NCBI GenBank assembly: GCA_001800605.1
Contig: MGVS01000068.1
Location: forward strand, 78,028 to 120,191
Direction: 5' to 3'
DNA from: Elusimicrobia bacterium RIFOXYD2_FULL_34_15
Lineage (GTDB): Bacteria; Elusimicrobiota; UBA8919
DNA: 42,164 nt
In this document: positions 26,622-35,451 of the stretch, one piece after another
How the letters are laid out: every line of letters starts with the position of its first letter
Position numbering within the stretch: the stretch's first letter is position 1
Notes under the pieces: model-generated
Told to the model about the DNA's origin: nothing
The model's database searches: none
What the model saw: only the letters and a program-made list of their open reading frames with translations
Translations under genes and position numbers: made by a program

Positions 26622-26942
26622 AACAATAGGTAACTTTTTTTATTAAAATAAAATCTTTCATTGTGTATTATTAATTATATTTACACCGCGGGGTATAACC
26701 CCTGCACCCCTGTTAAACTTTTCTTTGGGTGCACAAAGAAAAGTTAGAAAAGAAATGCACCCCGATGGCTATTTCGCTCGTAATTTTTCGAGCGTCCCTG
26801 CCTGCCGGCAGGCAGGTGCGGAACTTGCCCTTCGGCTTCGCCAGGATGGGCTTCGGACAGTCCTCGCCGACTACCCCGAAAAATTATTCACTCATTGACA
26901 GCCATAAGGGGACCAAAAAAACAAGGTAAAATTACAAATAAT
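26622..26942. other. Repeat-rich intergenic region (321 bp) without a gene
   Basis: After an AT-rich 60 bases this is a GC-rich mosaic of inverted repeats: GGGGTATAACCCC (about 26690), a 12-bp perfect stem AACTTTTCTTTG / CAAAGAAAAGTT (26716-26745, 6-base loop), CGCTCG / CGAGCG (26775-26794), and a perfect 20-bp palindrome at 26797-26816 (CCTGCCTGCC and complement). An open frame across 26729-26929 has no ribosome-binding site, its residues follow the repeats (PAGRQ), and I reject it as a gene. The mix of units resembles dispersed intergenic repeats of environmental genomes. A transcript break between the WecA-like gene and the following gene is plausible. Confidence 0.7.
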
Positions 26943-28247
26943 ATGAAAACTGATACTATAATAATCGGCGGAGGGATAGCAGGTCTATCTACTGCATATC
27001 ATTTGAAAAATAAAGATTTTTTACTATTAGAAAAAGAATCTGAAGTCGGCGGAATATGCCGGTCGATAAAAACCGATAATGGTTTTTATTATGATTATAC
27101 AGGTCATCTTCTCCATATAAAAACCGATTATGCAAAAAGCTTAATAAAAAAATTGCTTAAAAATAACCTAAAATTGATATCCAGAAATTCCAGCATATAT
27201 TCAAATAACACACTTACCAGATATCCTTTCCAGGCAAATTTATACGGGCTTCCAAAAAATATTATTGAAGAATGCATAAAAGGACTCGTAGAATTAAAAT
27301 TAAAAAATTTTCGTAGTTCACCTTTAAATCCCCATTTATCTTTTTATGATTTTTGTCTGAATACTTTTGGAACTGGAATCTCAAAATATTTTATGATTCC
27401 ATATAATGAAAAACTTTGGCAAACAAATTTAAAAAAACTTACAACAGAGTGGATGGGAAATTATATACCTAAACCATCTTTAACTGAAGTTATTGCCGGC
27501 GCAACTACTGACAATAAAAAAAACATCGGGTACAATGCAACTTTTTATTATCCACAAAAAGGCGGAATTCAATCACTAATTGATGCAATTGAAAACGAAA
27601 TACCAAAAACAAAGATTAAAACTAATTGTAATATTATTTCAATAGATATTTCAAAGAATATAGTTAAAACTAATTATGGAGAAATTCAATACAAAAAAAT
27701 AGTTTCTACTATACCTCTTCCTGAATTGGTCAAATTAATCAAAAAACCGGCATCTAATGTTCTTAATGCATCAAGAAAACTTAAATGGACATCTGTTTTA
27801 AATATAAATATCGGGGTTCAAAGAGAAAATATTTCAGATAAACACTGGATTTATTTTCCGGAAAAAAAGTTTTCTTTTTACAGAGTCGGATTTTATCATA
27901 ACTTCTCGAAGCTCCTTTGTCCTCCGAGAACATCTTCTATGTATATAGAAATTTCCAACCTGCCAATCGGCCAGGTAAATTCGCAAAATATTTACAAAAA
28001 GGTTGTAAATGATTTAAAAATTGCGAAAATACTTAAACCCAGCGATAAAATAATATCAAAATTAATATTACATATTCCATATGCTTATGTAATTTATAAT
28101 AAAGAGAGAAACTTTGCACTTCAGACAATACAAAGTTTCTTAAGAAAAAATGATATATTTACCATTGGAAGATATAGTAAATGGAATTATTCAACAATGG
28201 AAGAAGCAATTCTTGAAGGCAGGGAAATTGTAAAATGCCTAAATTAA
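26943..28247 (+). CDS. FAD-dependent oxidoreductase (UGM/protoporphyrinogen-oxidase-like)
   Basis: 434 residues from ATG 26943; the open frame begins at 26895 but those codons come from the repeat region. The N-terminus has the FAD-binding GGGIAGLSTAYHL (8-20), then LLLEKESEVGGICRSI. A TLTRYPFQANLYGLP segment near 80-95 resembles the substrate-loop region of UDP-galactopyranose mutases. The C-terminus has FTIGRYSKWNYSTMEEAILEGR, the FAD-pyrophosphate contact typical of the amine-oxidase/UGM superfamily. Likely it oxidises or rearranges a sugar nucleotide or lipid-linked intermediate of the glycan pathway. UGM itself is about 370-390 residues and its usual signature motifs are not all evident, so the exact reaction is open. 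It overlaps the following GT4 gene by 13 bases. Confidence 0.8.
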   Translation: MKTDTIIIGGGIAGLSTAYHLKNKDFLLLEKESEVGGICRSIKTDNGFYYDYTGHLLHIKTDYAKSLIKKLLKNNLKLISRNSSIYSNNTLTRYPFQANLYGLPKNIIEECIKGLVELKLKNFRSSPLNPHLSFYDFCLNTFGTGISKYFMIPYNEKLWQTNLKKLTTEWMGNYIPKPSLTEVIAGATTDNKKNIGYNATFYYPQKGGIQSLIDAIENEIPKTKIKTNCNIISIDISKNIVKTNYGEIQYKKIVSTIPLPELVKLIKKPASNVLNASRKLKWTSVLNINIGVQRENISDKHWIYFPEKKFSFYRVGFYHNFSKLLCPPRTSSMYIEISNLPIGQVNSQNIYKKVVNDLKIAKILKPSDKIISKLILHIPYAYVIYNKERNFALQTIQSFLRKNDIFTIGRYSKWNYSTMEEAILEGREIVKCLN

Positions 28248-29374
28248 AAGTTGCCCACATAATAACACTTCTTGAACTTGGAGGTGCACAGGAAAATACA
28301 CTCTATACCTGCGAACATCTGGATTCAAATAAGTTTGATGTGCTATTGATATGCGGAAAAGGCGGCATATTAGATGAAAAAACAAAAAACATTAATACAT
28401 ATTTTGTCAAAGCACTTATAAGAGAAATTAATCCAATTAGTGATTTAACTGCATTTATAAATATATATAAAATTCTAAAAAAAGAAAAACCTGATATTAT
28501 TCATACACATTCTTCCAAGGCAGGCATTATCGGAAGATGGGCGGCATATTTCGCAAAAGTTCCTAAAAAAATACATACATTCCATGGCTTTGGTTTCCAT
28601 GATTTTCAAAATTTTTTAGTTAAAAATATCTATATCCTTACCGAACGTATAACAGCAAATATTACAGATCACTTTATTGCCGTATCCTATGAAAATATTG
28701 CTAAGGGATTGAAAAATAAAATCGGCTCTGAAGAAAAATATTCAATGATAAGAAGCGGAATAAAACTACAAAGTTACCACCTGCAAATTGATATTAAAAA
28801 GAAAAAACAGGAATTGGGAATTACAGATGAAAAAGTAGTGGGTATGGTAGCATGCTTTAAACCGCAAAAAGCTCCGCTTGATTTTATCAAAACGGCAGAG
28901 TTGGTTTGTAAGGAAAATCCAAATACGAAATTTGTTTTAGTAGGCGACGGAGTCCTACGTAATAAGATAGAAACATTAATTCTGAAATTAAAACTAAATA
29001 AAAATATTATATTGACCGGTTGGAGAAATGATGTAAACGAAATAATAAAAACATTTGATGTCTTTGTTTTAACTTCACTTTTCGAAGGACTGCCCAGAGT
29101 AATAGTTGAAGCTATGGCTACAGGCATACCGGTTGTTGCAACTTACATTGATGGTACAAAAGAAATAGTCCATGAGGGACTTACCGGATTTGTTACCTAT
29201 CCACACGAAATAGAAAAAATGGCAGAAAGAATTGCAAGATTACTGAATAATAATGAATTATGCAAGAAATTTGCACAGGAAGCAAAAAAAAGAATAGAAG
29301 AATTTGATATTGATTTAATGGTTGCTCAGCAAGAAAAACTTTACACCTCATTCCTGAACAAAATACAAAACTAA
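28235..29374 (+). CDS. GT4-type glycosyltransferase (GT-B fold)
   Basis: 379 residues. The N-terminal domain starts KVAHIITLLELGGAQENTLY and contains PDIIHTHSSKAGIIGRWAA and HTFHGFGFHDF. The C-terminal domain has VGMVACFKPQKAP, FVLVGDGVLRNKIE and the donor-binding EGLPRVIVEAMATGIPVVAT with split glutamates. This is the EpsF/RfaG-like type that adds a sugar from a nucleotide donor. It starts inside the stop region of the FAD oxidoreductase, preceded by GAAGGCAGGGAA, so it is coupled to it. It is the last gene of the glycan cluster in this window; the following icd has its own promoter. Confidence 0.88.
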   Translation: MPKLKVAHIITLLELGGAQENTLYTCEHLDSNKFDVLLICGKGGILDEKTKNINTYFVKALIREINPISDLTAFINIYKILKKEKPDIIHTHSSKAGIIGRWAAYFAKVPKKIHTFHGFGFHDFQNFLVKNIYILTERITANITDHFIAVSYENIAKGLKNKIGSEEKYSMIRSGIKLQSYHLQIDIKKKKQELGITDEKVVGMVACFKPQKAPLDFIKTAELVCKENPNTKFVLVGDGVLRNKIETLILKLKLNKNIILTGWRNDVNEIIKTFDVFVLTSLFEGLPRVIVEAMATGIPVVATYIDGTKEIVHEGLTGFVTYPHEIEKMAERIARLLNNNELCKKFAQEAKKRIEEFDIDLMVAQQEKLYTSFLNKIQN

Positions 29375-29395
29375 GCTGTTTATATTAAAATCTCC

Positions 29396-29424
29396 TTGAT
29401 TTAAAATACTCTATTTTGTATAAT
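29396..29424 (+). promoter_or_regulatory. Sigma-70 type promoter of icd
   Basis: TTGATT (29396-29401), a spacer of exactly 17 bases, and TATAAT (29419-29424). The likely start of transcription, about 7 bases after the -10, falls at 29431-29433, at or one to two bases before the icd ATG (29433). No Shine-Dalgarno sequence precedes the ATG. Confidence 0.7.
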
Positions 29425-29432
29425 CTTTCTTT

Positions 29433-30485
29433 ATGAATTATAAAATTACACTCATACCAGGTGACGGAACAGGCCCCGAAATTGCAGAATCTACCAGGCG
29501 AGTTTTAGATGCAACCGGCGTAAAAATCGATTGGGAAATAGCTGAAGCAGGTTGTGATGTTCTTGAAAAATATGGGACACCACTTCCTGAAGATGTCCTT
29601 AAATCCATACGAAGAAATAAAGTTGCGATAAAAGGACCGATTACTACTCCTATCGGCAGCGGTTTCCGTTCGGTAAATGTAGCTCTTAGAAAAGAATTGG
29701 ATTTGTATACTTGCCTCAGGCCTTGCAAAACATACAAAGGCGTAAAATCAAAATATGAAAATATAGATCTTGTAATCGTAAGAGAAAACACTGAAGATTT
29801 ATATGCTGGTGTAGAATTTGAAGCAGGATCTGAAGAATCAAAAAAAATAATTGAATTATCTAAAAATAAAATAAGAATTGATTCAGCTATAAGCATTAAA
29901 CCAATATCAAAATTTGCTTCTGAAAGAATCGTAAGATTTGCATTTGAATATGCAATAAAACATAAAAGGAAAAAAGTTACCGCAATTACTAAAGCAAATA
30001 TAATGAAATTTACCGACGGTTTGTTTTTTACTGTTGCAAGAGAAGTAGCGAAGAAATACTCAGGAATAGAATATGAAGAAAGATTGATAGATAATATGTG
30101 CATGCAGCTTGTTCAGAAACCTGAACTTTATGATGTTCTTGTTTTACCTAACTTGTACGGTGATATAATTTCAGATTTGTGTGCCGGGCTAATTGGCGGT
30201 CTGGGAATCGCACCTGGAGCTAATATCGGTAATGATATAGCTCTTTTTGAACCGGTACACGGCTCTGCACCAAAATATAAAGGTATGAATAAAGTAAATC
30301 CGACTGCAATGATATTATCCGGTGTACTGATGCTTGAATATCTTGGTGAGAAAGCCGCCGCCAAAAAATTGGAAAGAGTTGTTTCTGAAGTAATATCAGA
30401 AAAAAAAGTTGTCACATATGATTTAGGGGGAACAGCAAAAACAAGCGAGATGGCTGATGAAATAATAAAAAAATTGGGGGATTAA
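29433..30485 (+). CDS. NAD-type isocitrate dehydrogenase (IDH/IPMDH family)
   Basis: 350 residues, beta-decarboxylating dehydrogenase family. It has [12 protein letters not shown] (N-terminus), the substrate loop [18 protein letters not shown] with phosphosite-like Ser, [14 protein letters not shown] (nearer NAD-IDH and homoisocitrate dehydrogenase than IPMDH, which has a RELTGG motif), the catalytic lysine region [17 protein letters not shown] with the metal-binding Asp residues, and [12 protein letters not shown] for the cofactor. It oxidises isocitrate to 2-oxoglutarate, most likely with NAD. IPMDH or homoisocitrate specificity cannot be ruled out; no leu genes are nearby. A strong promoter lies immediately upstream and ndk follows after 7 bases. 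Confidence 0.85.
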   Translation: MNYKITLIPGDGTGPEIAESTRRVLDATGVKIDWEIAEAGCDVLEKYGTPLPEDVLKSIRRNKVAIKGPITTPIGSGFRSVNVALRKELDLYTCLRPCKTYKGVKSKYENIDLVIVRENTEDLYAGVEFEAGSEESKKIIELSKNKIRIDSAISIKPISKFASERIVRFAFEYAIKHKRKKVTAITKANIMKFTDGLFFTVAREVAKKYSGIEYEERLIDNMCMQLVQKPELYDVLVLPNLYGDIISDLCAGLIGGLGIAPGANIGNDIALFEPVHGSAPKYKGMNKVNPTAMILSGVLMLEYLGEKAAAKKLERVVSEVISEKKVVTYDLGGTAKTSEMADEIIKKLGD

Positions 30486-30492
30486 AATCTTT

Positions 30493-30960
30493 ATGGAAAA
30501 AACACTCATCATTATTAAGCCGGATGGTGTATGTAAGAGGTTAATCGGAAAAATCATTGATAGATTTGAATCAGCAAATTTTAGAGTTGTAGGAATGAAA
30601 ATGATAAAACTTACAAAAGAGATATATAATGATTTTTATTCAATCCATAAAGGAAAATTTTTTTTTGAACCATACAGGGAATTTATGACTTCTGCGCCTA
30701 TCGTTTTATGTGTGCTTGAAGGAGAAAATATAATACAAGAAGTAAGAAAAATAATCGGGAATACAGATTCCAAAAAAGCAGAGAAAGGTACCTTGAGAAA
30801 TTTATTCGGACTAAATGATAGAAGAAATATAATACATGCATCGGATTCACCGGATACTGCAAAATTTGAAATAAATTACTTTTTCAAAGAAAATGATATG
30901 TTAGAATATTGTAGCGACGATTGGATGGAAAAGAATAATGAAAATTCTTGTTTTAAATAG
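30493..30960 (+). CDS. ndk: Nucleoside-diphosphate kinase
   Basis: Transfers gamma-phosphate between nucleoside triphosphates through a phosphohistidine. The family start EKTLIIIKPDGVCKRLIGKII and VVGMKMIKL are clear. The catalytic His is H115 in RNIIHASDSPDTAKFEI. At 155 residues it is slightly longer than the common 136-150 because of a C-terminal tail with DDWMEKNNE. The ATG is preceded by GGGGGA in the end of icd, with an 8-base gap, so both are co-transcribed. The 3' end overlaps the acetate kinase start by 23 bases, and the ackA ribosome-binding site lies inside ndk. Confidence 0.95.
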   Translation: MEKTLIIIKPDGVCKRLIGKIIDRFESANFRVVGMKMIKLTKEIYNDFYSIHKGKFFFEPYREFMTSAPIVLCVLEGENIIQEVRKIIGNTDSKKAEKGTLRNLFGLNDRRNIIHASDSPDTAKFEINYFFKENDMLEYCSDDWMEKNNENSCFK

Positions 30961-32149
30961 CGGTTCATCTTCCGTAAAATATGAATTATTCGATATACAA
31001 TCTGAGATCGGATTAGCCGAAGGCCAGATTGAAGCTATCGGCACCGATACAACTTTTCTCTCTCATTCACAAGGCGAAAAAAAAACAAAAATACCGATTG
31101 TTGCAAAAGATCACACTACAGCAATCAATGAAGTACTCAAAATATTAACTTCTTCTGAAAACGGTATAATAAAAAACAAAAATGAAATTACCGCTGTGGG
31201 ACACAGAATAGTTCATGGCGGTGAATTTTTTACGGAACCTGTAATTGTCACAGATGACGTTAAAAGAGATTTAGAAAAATGTTACGATATTGCACCACTT
31301 CATACTCCGCATCATGTAAAAGGAATATTGGCTATTGAAACACTCATTCCTAAAGTACCGCAAGTTCTTGTTTTTGATACGGCATTCCATAAAACAATTC
31401 CCGAGTATGCTTATTTATATGCTTTGCCTTATAAATATTATCAAAATTTTGGTATTAGAAAATATGGTTTTCACGGAATATCTAATCAATATATAGTAGA
31501 ACGGCTTTCTCAGATTGTAAAAACACCTGCCGAAAAACTAAAAATAGTAAACTGCCATTTAGGTAACGGTTCAAGCATAACAGCTGTTAGATATGGAAAA
31601 TCAATAGATACTTCCATGGGCTTTACACCTTTAGAAGGATTAATTATGGGGACAAGAAGCGGTGATATAGATCCGTCAATACCGATGCATTTAATGTCCA
31701 GGGAATCCTTAAAACCAAGTGATGTTCAAGCTATATTAAATAATCAGAGCGGGCTTCTGGGTATAGCGGGTATAAGTTCAGACATGCGTACTGTAATAAA
31801 AAAATGTGAAGAAGGACATGAAAAGGCAAAACTTGCGATCGATATGTTTTGTTACAGGGCAAAAAAATATGTTTCATCTTATATAGGAGTTTTGAACGGC
31901 TGCGATTATATTGTTTTCTCAGCCGGCATAGGTGAACGCTCGCCATTAATAAGGAAAAAGATATTATCTGAGCTTGAAAATTTTGGAATATTGATCGATG
32001 ATGAAAAAAATTCAAAATGCATAAGCTGTGAAGAAGAAATATCGGATAAAAAATCAAAAATAAAGGTTTTAGTAATACCGACAAACGAAGCAATAGTAAT
32101 AGCACGTCAAACAAAAAAACTTATTGACAGTTACGTTAAAAATAAGTAA
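30938..32149 (+). CDS. ackA: Acetate kinase
   Basis: 403 residues, full length for the family. It starts MKILVLNSGSSSVKYELFD (ASKHA fold), then AVGHRIVHGGEFFTEPV, FDTAFHKTIPEYAYLYALP, RKYGFHGISNQYI, KIVNCHLGNGSSITAV, DTSMGFTPLEGLIMGTRSGDIDP and AGIGERSPLIRKKI. It makes ATP and acetate from acetyl phosphate, the substrate-level phosphorylation step of fermentation. No phosphotransacetylase gene is adjacent. It starts 23 bases inside ndk behind GGATGGA. The presence suits an anaerobe that excretes acetate, in keeping with the Etf genes at the end of the window. Confidence 0.96.
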   Translation: MKILVLNSGSSSVKYELFDIQSEIGLAEGQIEAIGTDTTFLSHSQGEKKTKIPIVAKDHTTAINEVLKILTSSENGIIKNKNEITAVGHRIVHGGEFFTEPVIVTDDVKRDLEKCYDIAPLHTPHHVKGILAIETLIPKVPQVLVFDTAFHKTIPEYAYLYALPYKYYQNFGIRKYGFHGISNQYIVERLSQIVKTPAEKLKIVNCHLGNGSSITAVRYGKSIDTSMGFTPLEGLIMGTRSGDIDPSIPMHLMSRESLKPSDVQAILNNQSGLLGIAGISSDMRTVIKKCEEGHEKAKLAIDMFCYRAKKYVSSYIGVLNGCDYIVFSAGIGERSPLIRKKILSELENFGILIDDEKNSKCISCEEEISDKKSKIKVLVIPTNEAIVIARQTKKLIDSYVKNK

Positions 32150-32176
32150 AATTTACTTTCGTTTCATTATAATATC

Positions 32177-32238
32177 CGCCTGCGTTCAAACGGAACTGCG
32201 GCGAGATAAAACTCACCTTCGCAAAAGCTACGGTGAAT
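32177..32238. repeat. Dispersed repeat fragment before rpmF
   Basis: GC-rich fragment CCGCCTGCGTTCAAACGG followed by a copy (32216-32233) of the CCTTCGC(A/T)AAAGCTACGG repeat found before res. It fills the 102-base gap between ackA and rpmF. A TATAAT at 32168-32173 without a convincing -35 may be a promoter remnant. AGGAG (32242-32246) is the rpmF ribosome-binding site. Confidence 0.6.
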
Positions 32239-32251
32239 TTTAGGAGAAAAT

Positions 32252-32458
32252 ATGGCAAATCCAAAAAGAAGGCATTCTACATCAAGACAGAATAAAAGAA
32301 GAGCAAACTGGAAATTAGAACCCACGAATATAAGTATCTGTCCGCAATGTAAATCTCCCAAACTGCCACACAAAGTATGTCCTAAATGCGGTTTTTACAA
32401 TGGTATTTCCATTGTAAAAATTAAGGAAAAAAAACCGGAAGAAAAGAAAGGCCAATAA
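32252..32458 (+). CDS. rpmF: 50S ribosomal protein L32
   Basis: 68 residues. The basic N-terminus MANPKRRHSTSRQNKRRANW is the L32 signature. The zinc ribbon has Cys30, Cys33, Cys43 and Cys46 (CPQC ... CPKC), so this is the zinc-binding form. The usual partner yceD (DUF177) upstream is missing; its place is taken by a dispersed repeat. The plsX gene follows 7 bases after the stop, as in many bacteria, which links ribosome supply to phospholipid synthesis. The ribosome-binding site is AGGAG, 5 bases before ATG. Confidence 0.96.
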   Translation: MANPKRRHSTSRQNKRRANWKLEPTNISICPQCKSPKLPHKVCPKCGFYNGISIVKIKEKKPEEKKGQ

Positions 32459-32465
32459 AATAAAC

Positions 32466-33497
32466 ATGAAAATAGTTGTAGATGCTATGGGCGGGGATAA
32501 CGCCCCATCAGTTGTAATTGCCGGTGTAATTGAAGCTGCGGAATCTTTTAAAGAAGAGATTTTACTCGTTGGTAATGAATCAATAATAAAAGAAGAATTA
32601 AAAAAGTATAAAAACGCACAAAATTTGCCGATTCAGATAATACACTCGGAAGAAATAATCGGAATGGATGAATCTCCGGTAGATGCATTCAGAAAAAAAC
32701 CAAATTCATCTATTGTTAAAGGAATTAAACTAGTAGCCGAAGGAAAAGCCGATGGATTTTTTTCTGCCGGAAATTCTGGGGCTGTGAATGCAGCCGCACT
32801 TATGACTCTTAAACGTTTGGAAGGGGTTTCCCGTCCTGGCCTTGCAATAGCTTTTCCAACACTAAAAAAGCCTTGTGTAATAATAGATGTAGGCGCTAAT
32901 GTTGATTCAAAACCAAGAAATCTATTGCAATTTGCGGTAATGGGTTCGGTTTACTCAAGTGATTTACTAAAAATAGAAAAACCAAAAGTGGGACTTTTAT
33001 CTATCGGAGAAGAATCAACAAAAGGCAATGAACTTACCATTGAAACATACAAACTCTTGGAAAAATCAGGATTGAATTTTATAGGAAATATTGAGGGACG
33101 GGATGTGGGTAAAGGCAATATTGATGTAATTGTCTGTGACGGTTTTGTGGGTAATGTAGTTCTGAAATTAAGCGAAGGTATCGCTGATTATTTAATTCAA
33201 CTTATCAAAGACGAAATGAAAAAAAGCCCAATACTTATAATGACCGCAGCCCTTATTTTAAAAGGTATATTTAAAGATATAAAAAAGAAAATTGATTATG
33301 ATGAATATGGCGGAGCACCTCTTCTGGGAGTTAACGGTGTTTGTATAATTGGTCACGGTTCATCTAATTCAAAAGCAATAAAAAACGGAATACGCGTTTG
33401 TATTGAATCAGTAAAAAACAATATAATTCAACATTTAACATCTGATATTTCAAAAGTAAATCATTTGACCCATGGAGGCAATGAAGATGGGAATTGA
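32466..33497 (+). CDS. plsX: Phosphate acyltransferase PlsX
   Basis: 343 residues. The start KIVVDAMGGDNAP, then GMDESPVDAFRKKPNSSIVKG, FFSAGNSGAVNAAALMTL, GANVDSKPRNLLQFAVMG, GLLSIGEESTKGNEL and NIEGRDVGKGNIDVIVCDGFVGNVVLKLSEG are all conserved PlsX blocks. It makes acyl-phosphate from acyl-ACP for the first step of phospholipid synthesis, at the cytoplasmic membrane. It sits in the classical rpmF-plsX-fab order. The end overlaps the fabH start region, whose GGAGG lies within the last codons of plsX. Nothing is unusual in the sequence. Confidence 0.96.
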   Translation: MKIVVDAMGGDNAPSVVIAGVIEAAESFKEEILLVGNESIIKEELKKYKNAQNLPIQIIHSEEIIGMDESPVDAFRKKPNSSIVKGIKLVAEGKADGFFSAGNSGAVNAAALMTLKRLEGVSRPGLAIAFPTLKKPCVIIDVGANVDSKPRNLLQFAVMGSVYSSDLLKIEKPKVGLLSIGEESTKGNELTIETYKLLEKSGLNFIGNIEGRDVGKGNIDVIVCDGFVGNVVLKLSEGIADYLIQLIKDEMKKSPILIMTAALILKGIFKDIKKKIDYDEYGGAPLLGVNGVCIIGHGSSNSKAIKNGIRVCIESVKNNIIQHLTSDISKVNHLTHGGNEDGN

Positions 33498-34464
33498 AAT
33501 AATTGGGATAGGTTCATATCTGCCTGAAAAAATATTAACAAATGCCGATTTAGAAAAACTTGTTGAAACTTCTGACGAATGGATAACAACAAGAACTGGT
33601 ATAAAAGAAAGGCGAATCGCAAGCGAAATCGAAGCTACATCAGATTTAGCAATTAAAGCCGCCGAAAAAGCAATTTCAAAAGCAAAAATTTCACCAGATG
33701 AAATCGACGCTATTATAGTAGCAACGGTTACTCCTGATATGTTTTTTCCGTCAACTTCCTGTTTAGTACAAAAAGGATTAAAAGCAAAAAATGCAGCTGC
33801 ATTTGATATAAGTGCTGCTTGCTCAGGTTTTATCTATGCTTTATCTATTGCAAAAGATTCTATTAAATCCGGAACATTTAAAACTGTCCTTGTCATAGGC
33901 AGCGAGACGATGTCAAGGGTAACTGATTGGCAGGATAGAAATACTTGTGTACTTCTTGGTGATGCTGCAGGTGCAGTAATACTAAGAAAAACGGACTCTC
34001 CAAGCGATATATTATCCTCTTATTTGGGTGCCGATGGAAATTATTCAGACCTTCTTTACATGCCGGGCGGGGGTTCCCGTGAACCCGCTACGTATAAAAC
34101 AATAGATGAACGTAAACACTTTCTGAAAATGGAAGGTAATAAACTATTTAAAATTGCAGTAAAAGCAATGGCTGATTCAGCACAAAAAGCAATTGCATTA
34201 GCCGGCTTAACATGTAATGATATAAATTTATTTATTCCTCATCAGGCAAATATTAGAATAATAGAAGCAGTAGCAAAACACTTGGATATATCAATGGAAA
34301 AAGTATTTTTAAATATTCATAAATATGGGAATACATCATCTGCAACAACACCTGTAGCCCTTGAAGAAGCGATAATTGAAGGAAAGGTTAAAAAAGGAGA
34401 TATAGTTGTTTTAGTTGCATTCGGCGGCGGTTTAACATGGGGCTCAGTAGTTATCAAATTATAG
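33487..34464 (+). CDS. fabH: 3-oxoacyl-ACP synthase III
   Basis: 325 residues from ATG 33487, chosen because GGAGG at 33474-33478 is 8 bases upstream. ATG 33472 and 33481 are in frame but poorly placed. Catalytic triad: Cys112 in SAACSGF, His in LFIPHQAN, and Asn in YGNTSSATTP. FabH condenses a short acyl-CoA (often acetyl-CoA) with malonyl-ACP and starts fatty acid elongation. A motif near 150-160, LLGDAAGAVIL, is conserved. The gene overlaps plsX by 11 bases from this start. It is followed by a 33-base gap with a dispersed repeat before fabD. Confidence 0.95.
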   Translation: MGIEIIGIGSYLPEKILTNADLEKLVETSDEWITTRTGIKERRIASEIEATSDLAIKAAEKAISKAKISPDEIDAIIVATVTPDMFFPSTSCLVQKGLKAKNAAAFDISAACSGFIYALSIAKDSIKSGTFKTVLVIGSETMSRVTDWQDRNTCVLLGDAAGAVILRKTDSPSDILSSYLGADGNYSDLLYMPGGGSREPATYKTIDERKHFLKMEGNKLFKIAVKAMADSAQKAIALAGLTCNDINLFIPHQANIRIIEAVAKHLDISMEKVFLNIHKYGNTSSATTPVALEEAIIEGKVKKGDIVVLVAFGGGLTWGSVVIKL

Positions 34465-34494
34465 TACACAGAATACAGTATACAGGATACAGTA
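34465..34494. repeat. Inverted copy of the CTGTAT-type repeat between fabH and fabD
   Basis: Reads TACACAGAATACAGTATACA then GGATACAGTA, the reverse-complement orientation of the repeat at 21921-21957. It occupies nearly the whole fabH-fabD gap and supplies the AGGA near the fabD start. Confidence 0.7.
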
Positions 34495-34497
34495 AAA

Positions 34498-35451
34498 ATG
34501 AAACAGATTGCTTTGGTTTTTCCGGGACAGGCTTCGCAATATATAGGAATGGGCAAAGAATTTTATGACAAATATTCTGAAACAAAAAGTATTTTTGATA
34601 AAGCAAATTATCTTCTTGGCTATGATATAAAAAAAGTTATTTTTGAAGGACCGCTTGATCTGCTAACACAGACAAAATATACTCAACCGGCAGTTTTTAT
34701 AACATCCTTTGTTTGTTTTAAGGTTTTTATCTCTAAATTTAATATTAAAGATTATTCTTGTTTTTCGGCAGGACATTCTTTAGGTGAATACTCAGCACTG
34801 GTTGCATCGGAAGTTTTAACATTTGAAGACGGACTGCAACTTGTAAATAAGCGGGCTGAGTTTATACAAAATTCTTGTGAAAAAACAAAAGGAACCATGC
34901 TTGCTATTCTAGGAGCAGATAAAAATATTGTTGAAGAAATTTGTAAGGAAGCGAGCACAGCGAGCGGTGCAGGAGTTTGTGAAGCAGTTAATTTCAATGC
35001 ACCCGGACAGATAGTAGTATCCGGTGAAATTCCTGCAATTGAAAAAGCAAAAGAAATTGCGAAAATAAAAAAACTAAAAGCTATTTCTCTTCCGGTTTCC
35101 GGAGCATTTCATTCTTCTTTAATGAAGGATGCTCAGGAAAAAATGTCGGAAGAAATTAAAAAATATATTTTTAAAACTCCTAAATTTCCGATAATTACAA
35201 ATTGTGATGCTGAAATAATAACAGACACAAAACAAATTCAGGAAAAACTTATAAAGCAAGTGGCGTCGCCTGTTCTTTGGATTGATTCAATAAATAAAAT
35301 AATATTAAATAATTGTTTAACTTTTATAGAATTTGGCCCTAAAAATGTTGTATCCGGAATGATCAAAAAAATATCTAGCACAGTAAAAACTTTCAATGTA
35401 GAAAATGAAACATCTTTAATTCAAACTTTGGAGGCGTTAAAAAATGTGTGA
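34498..35451 (+). CDS. fabD: Malonyl-CoA:ACP transacylase
   Basis: 317 residues. The start is KQIALVFPGQASQYIGMG. The nucleophile is Ser94 in GHSLGEYSALV, with a downstream catalytic His in PVSGAFHSSLM, and Gln in the FPGQ loop. FabD moves the malonyl group from CoA to ACP to supply the elongation cycle. The segment 34938-34980 (EASTASGAGVCEA) is somewhat longer than usual in the loop before NFNAPGQIV, perhaps from a small repeat insert. The gene overlaps fabG by 8 bases. Order fabH-fabD-fabG-acpP-fabF is classical. Confidence 0.95.
   Translation: MKQIALVFPGQASQYIGMGKEFYDKYSETKSIFDKANYLLGYDIKKVIFEGPLDLLTQTKYTQPAVFITSFVCFKVFISKFNIKDYSCFSAGHSLGEYSALVASEVLTFEDGLQLVNKRAEFIQNSCEKTKGTMLAILGADKNIVEEICKEASTASGAGVCEAVNFNAPGQIVVSGEIPAIEKAKEIAKIKKLKAISLPVSGAFHSSLMKDAQEKMSEEIKKYIFKTPKFPIITNCDAEIITDTKQIQEKLIKQVASPVLWIDSINKIILNNCLTFIEFGPKNVVSGMIKKISSTVKTFNVENETSLIQTLEALKNV

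Noticed and set aside
26729-26929. 66-codon open frame with a SLPAGRQV stretch
   Set aside because: It is made of intergenic palindromes, has no ribosome-binding site and its residues simply translate the repeats.
29438-30103. Long antisense open frame (221 codons) opposite icd
   Set aside because: It lies entirely within the well-conserved icd gene; a by-product of codon usage in the sense gene.
32124-32173. Promoter for rpmF using TTGACA 32124 and TATAAT 32168
   Set aside because: The two boxes are 38 bases apart, far beyond the usual 16-18.
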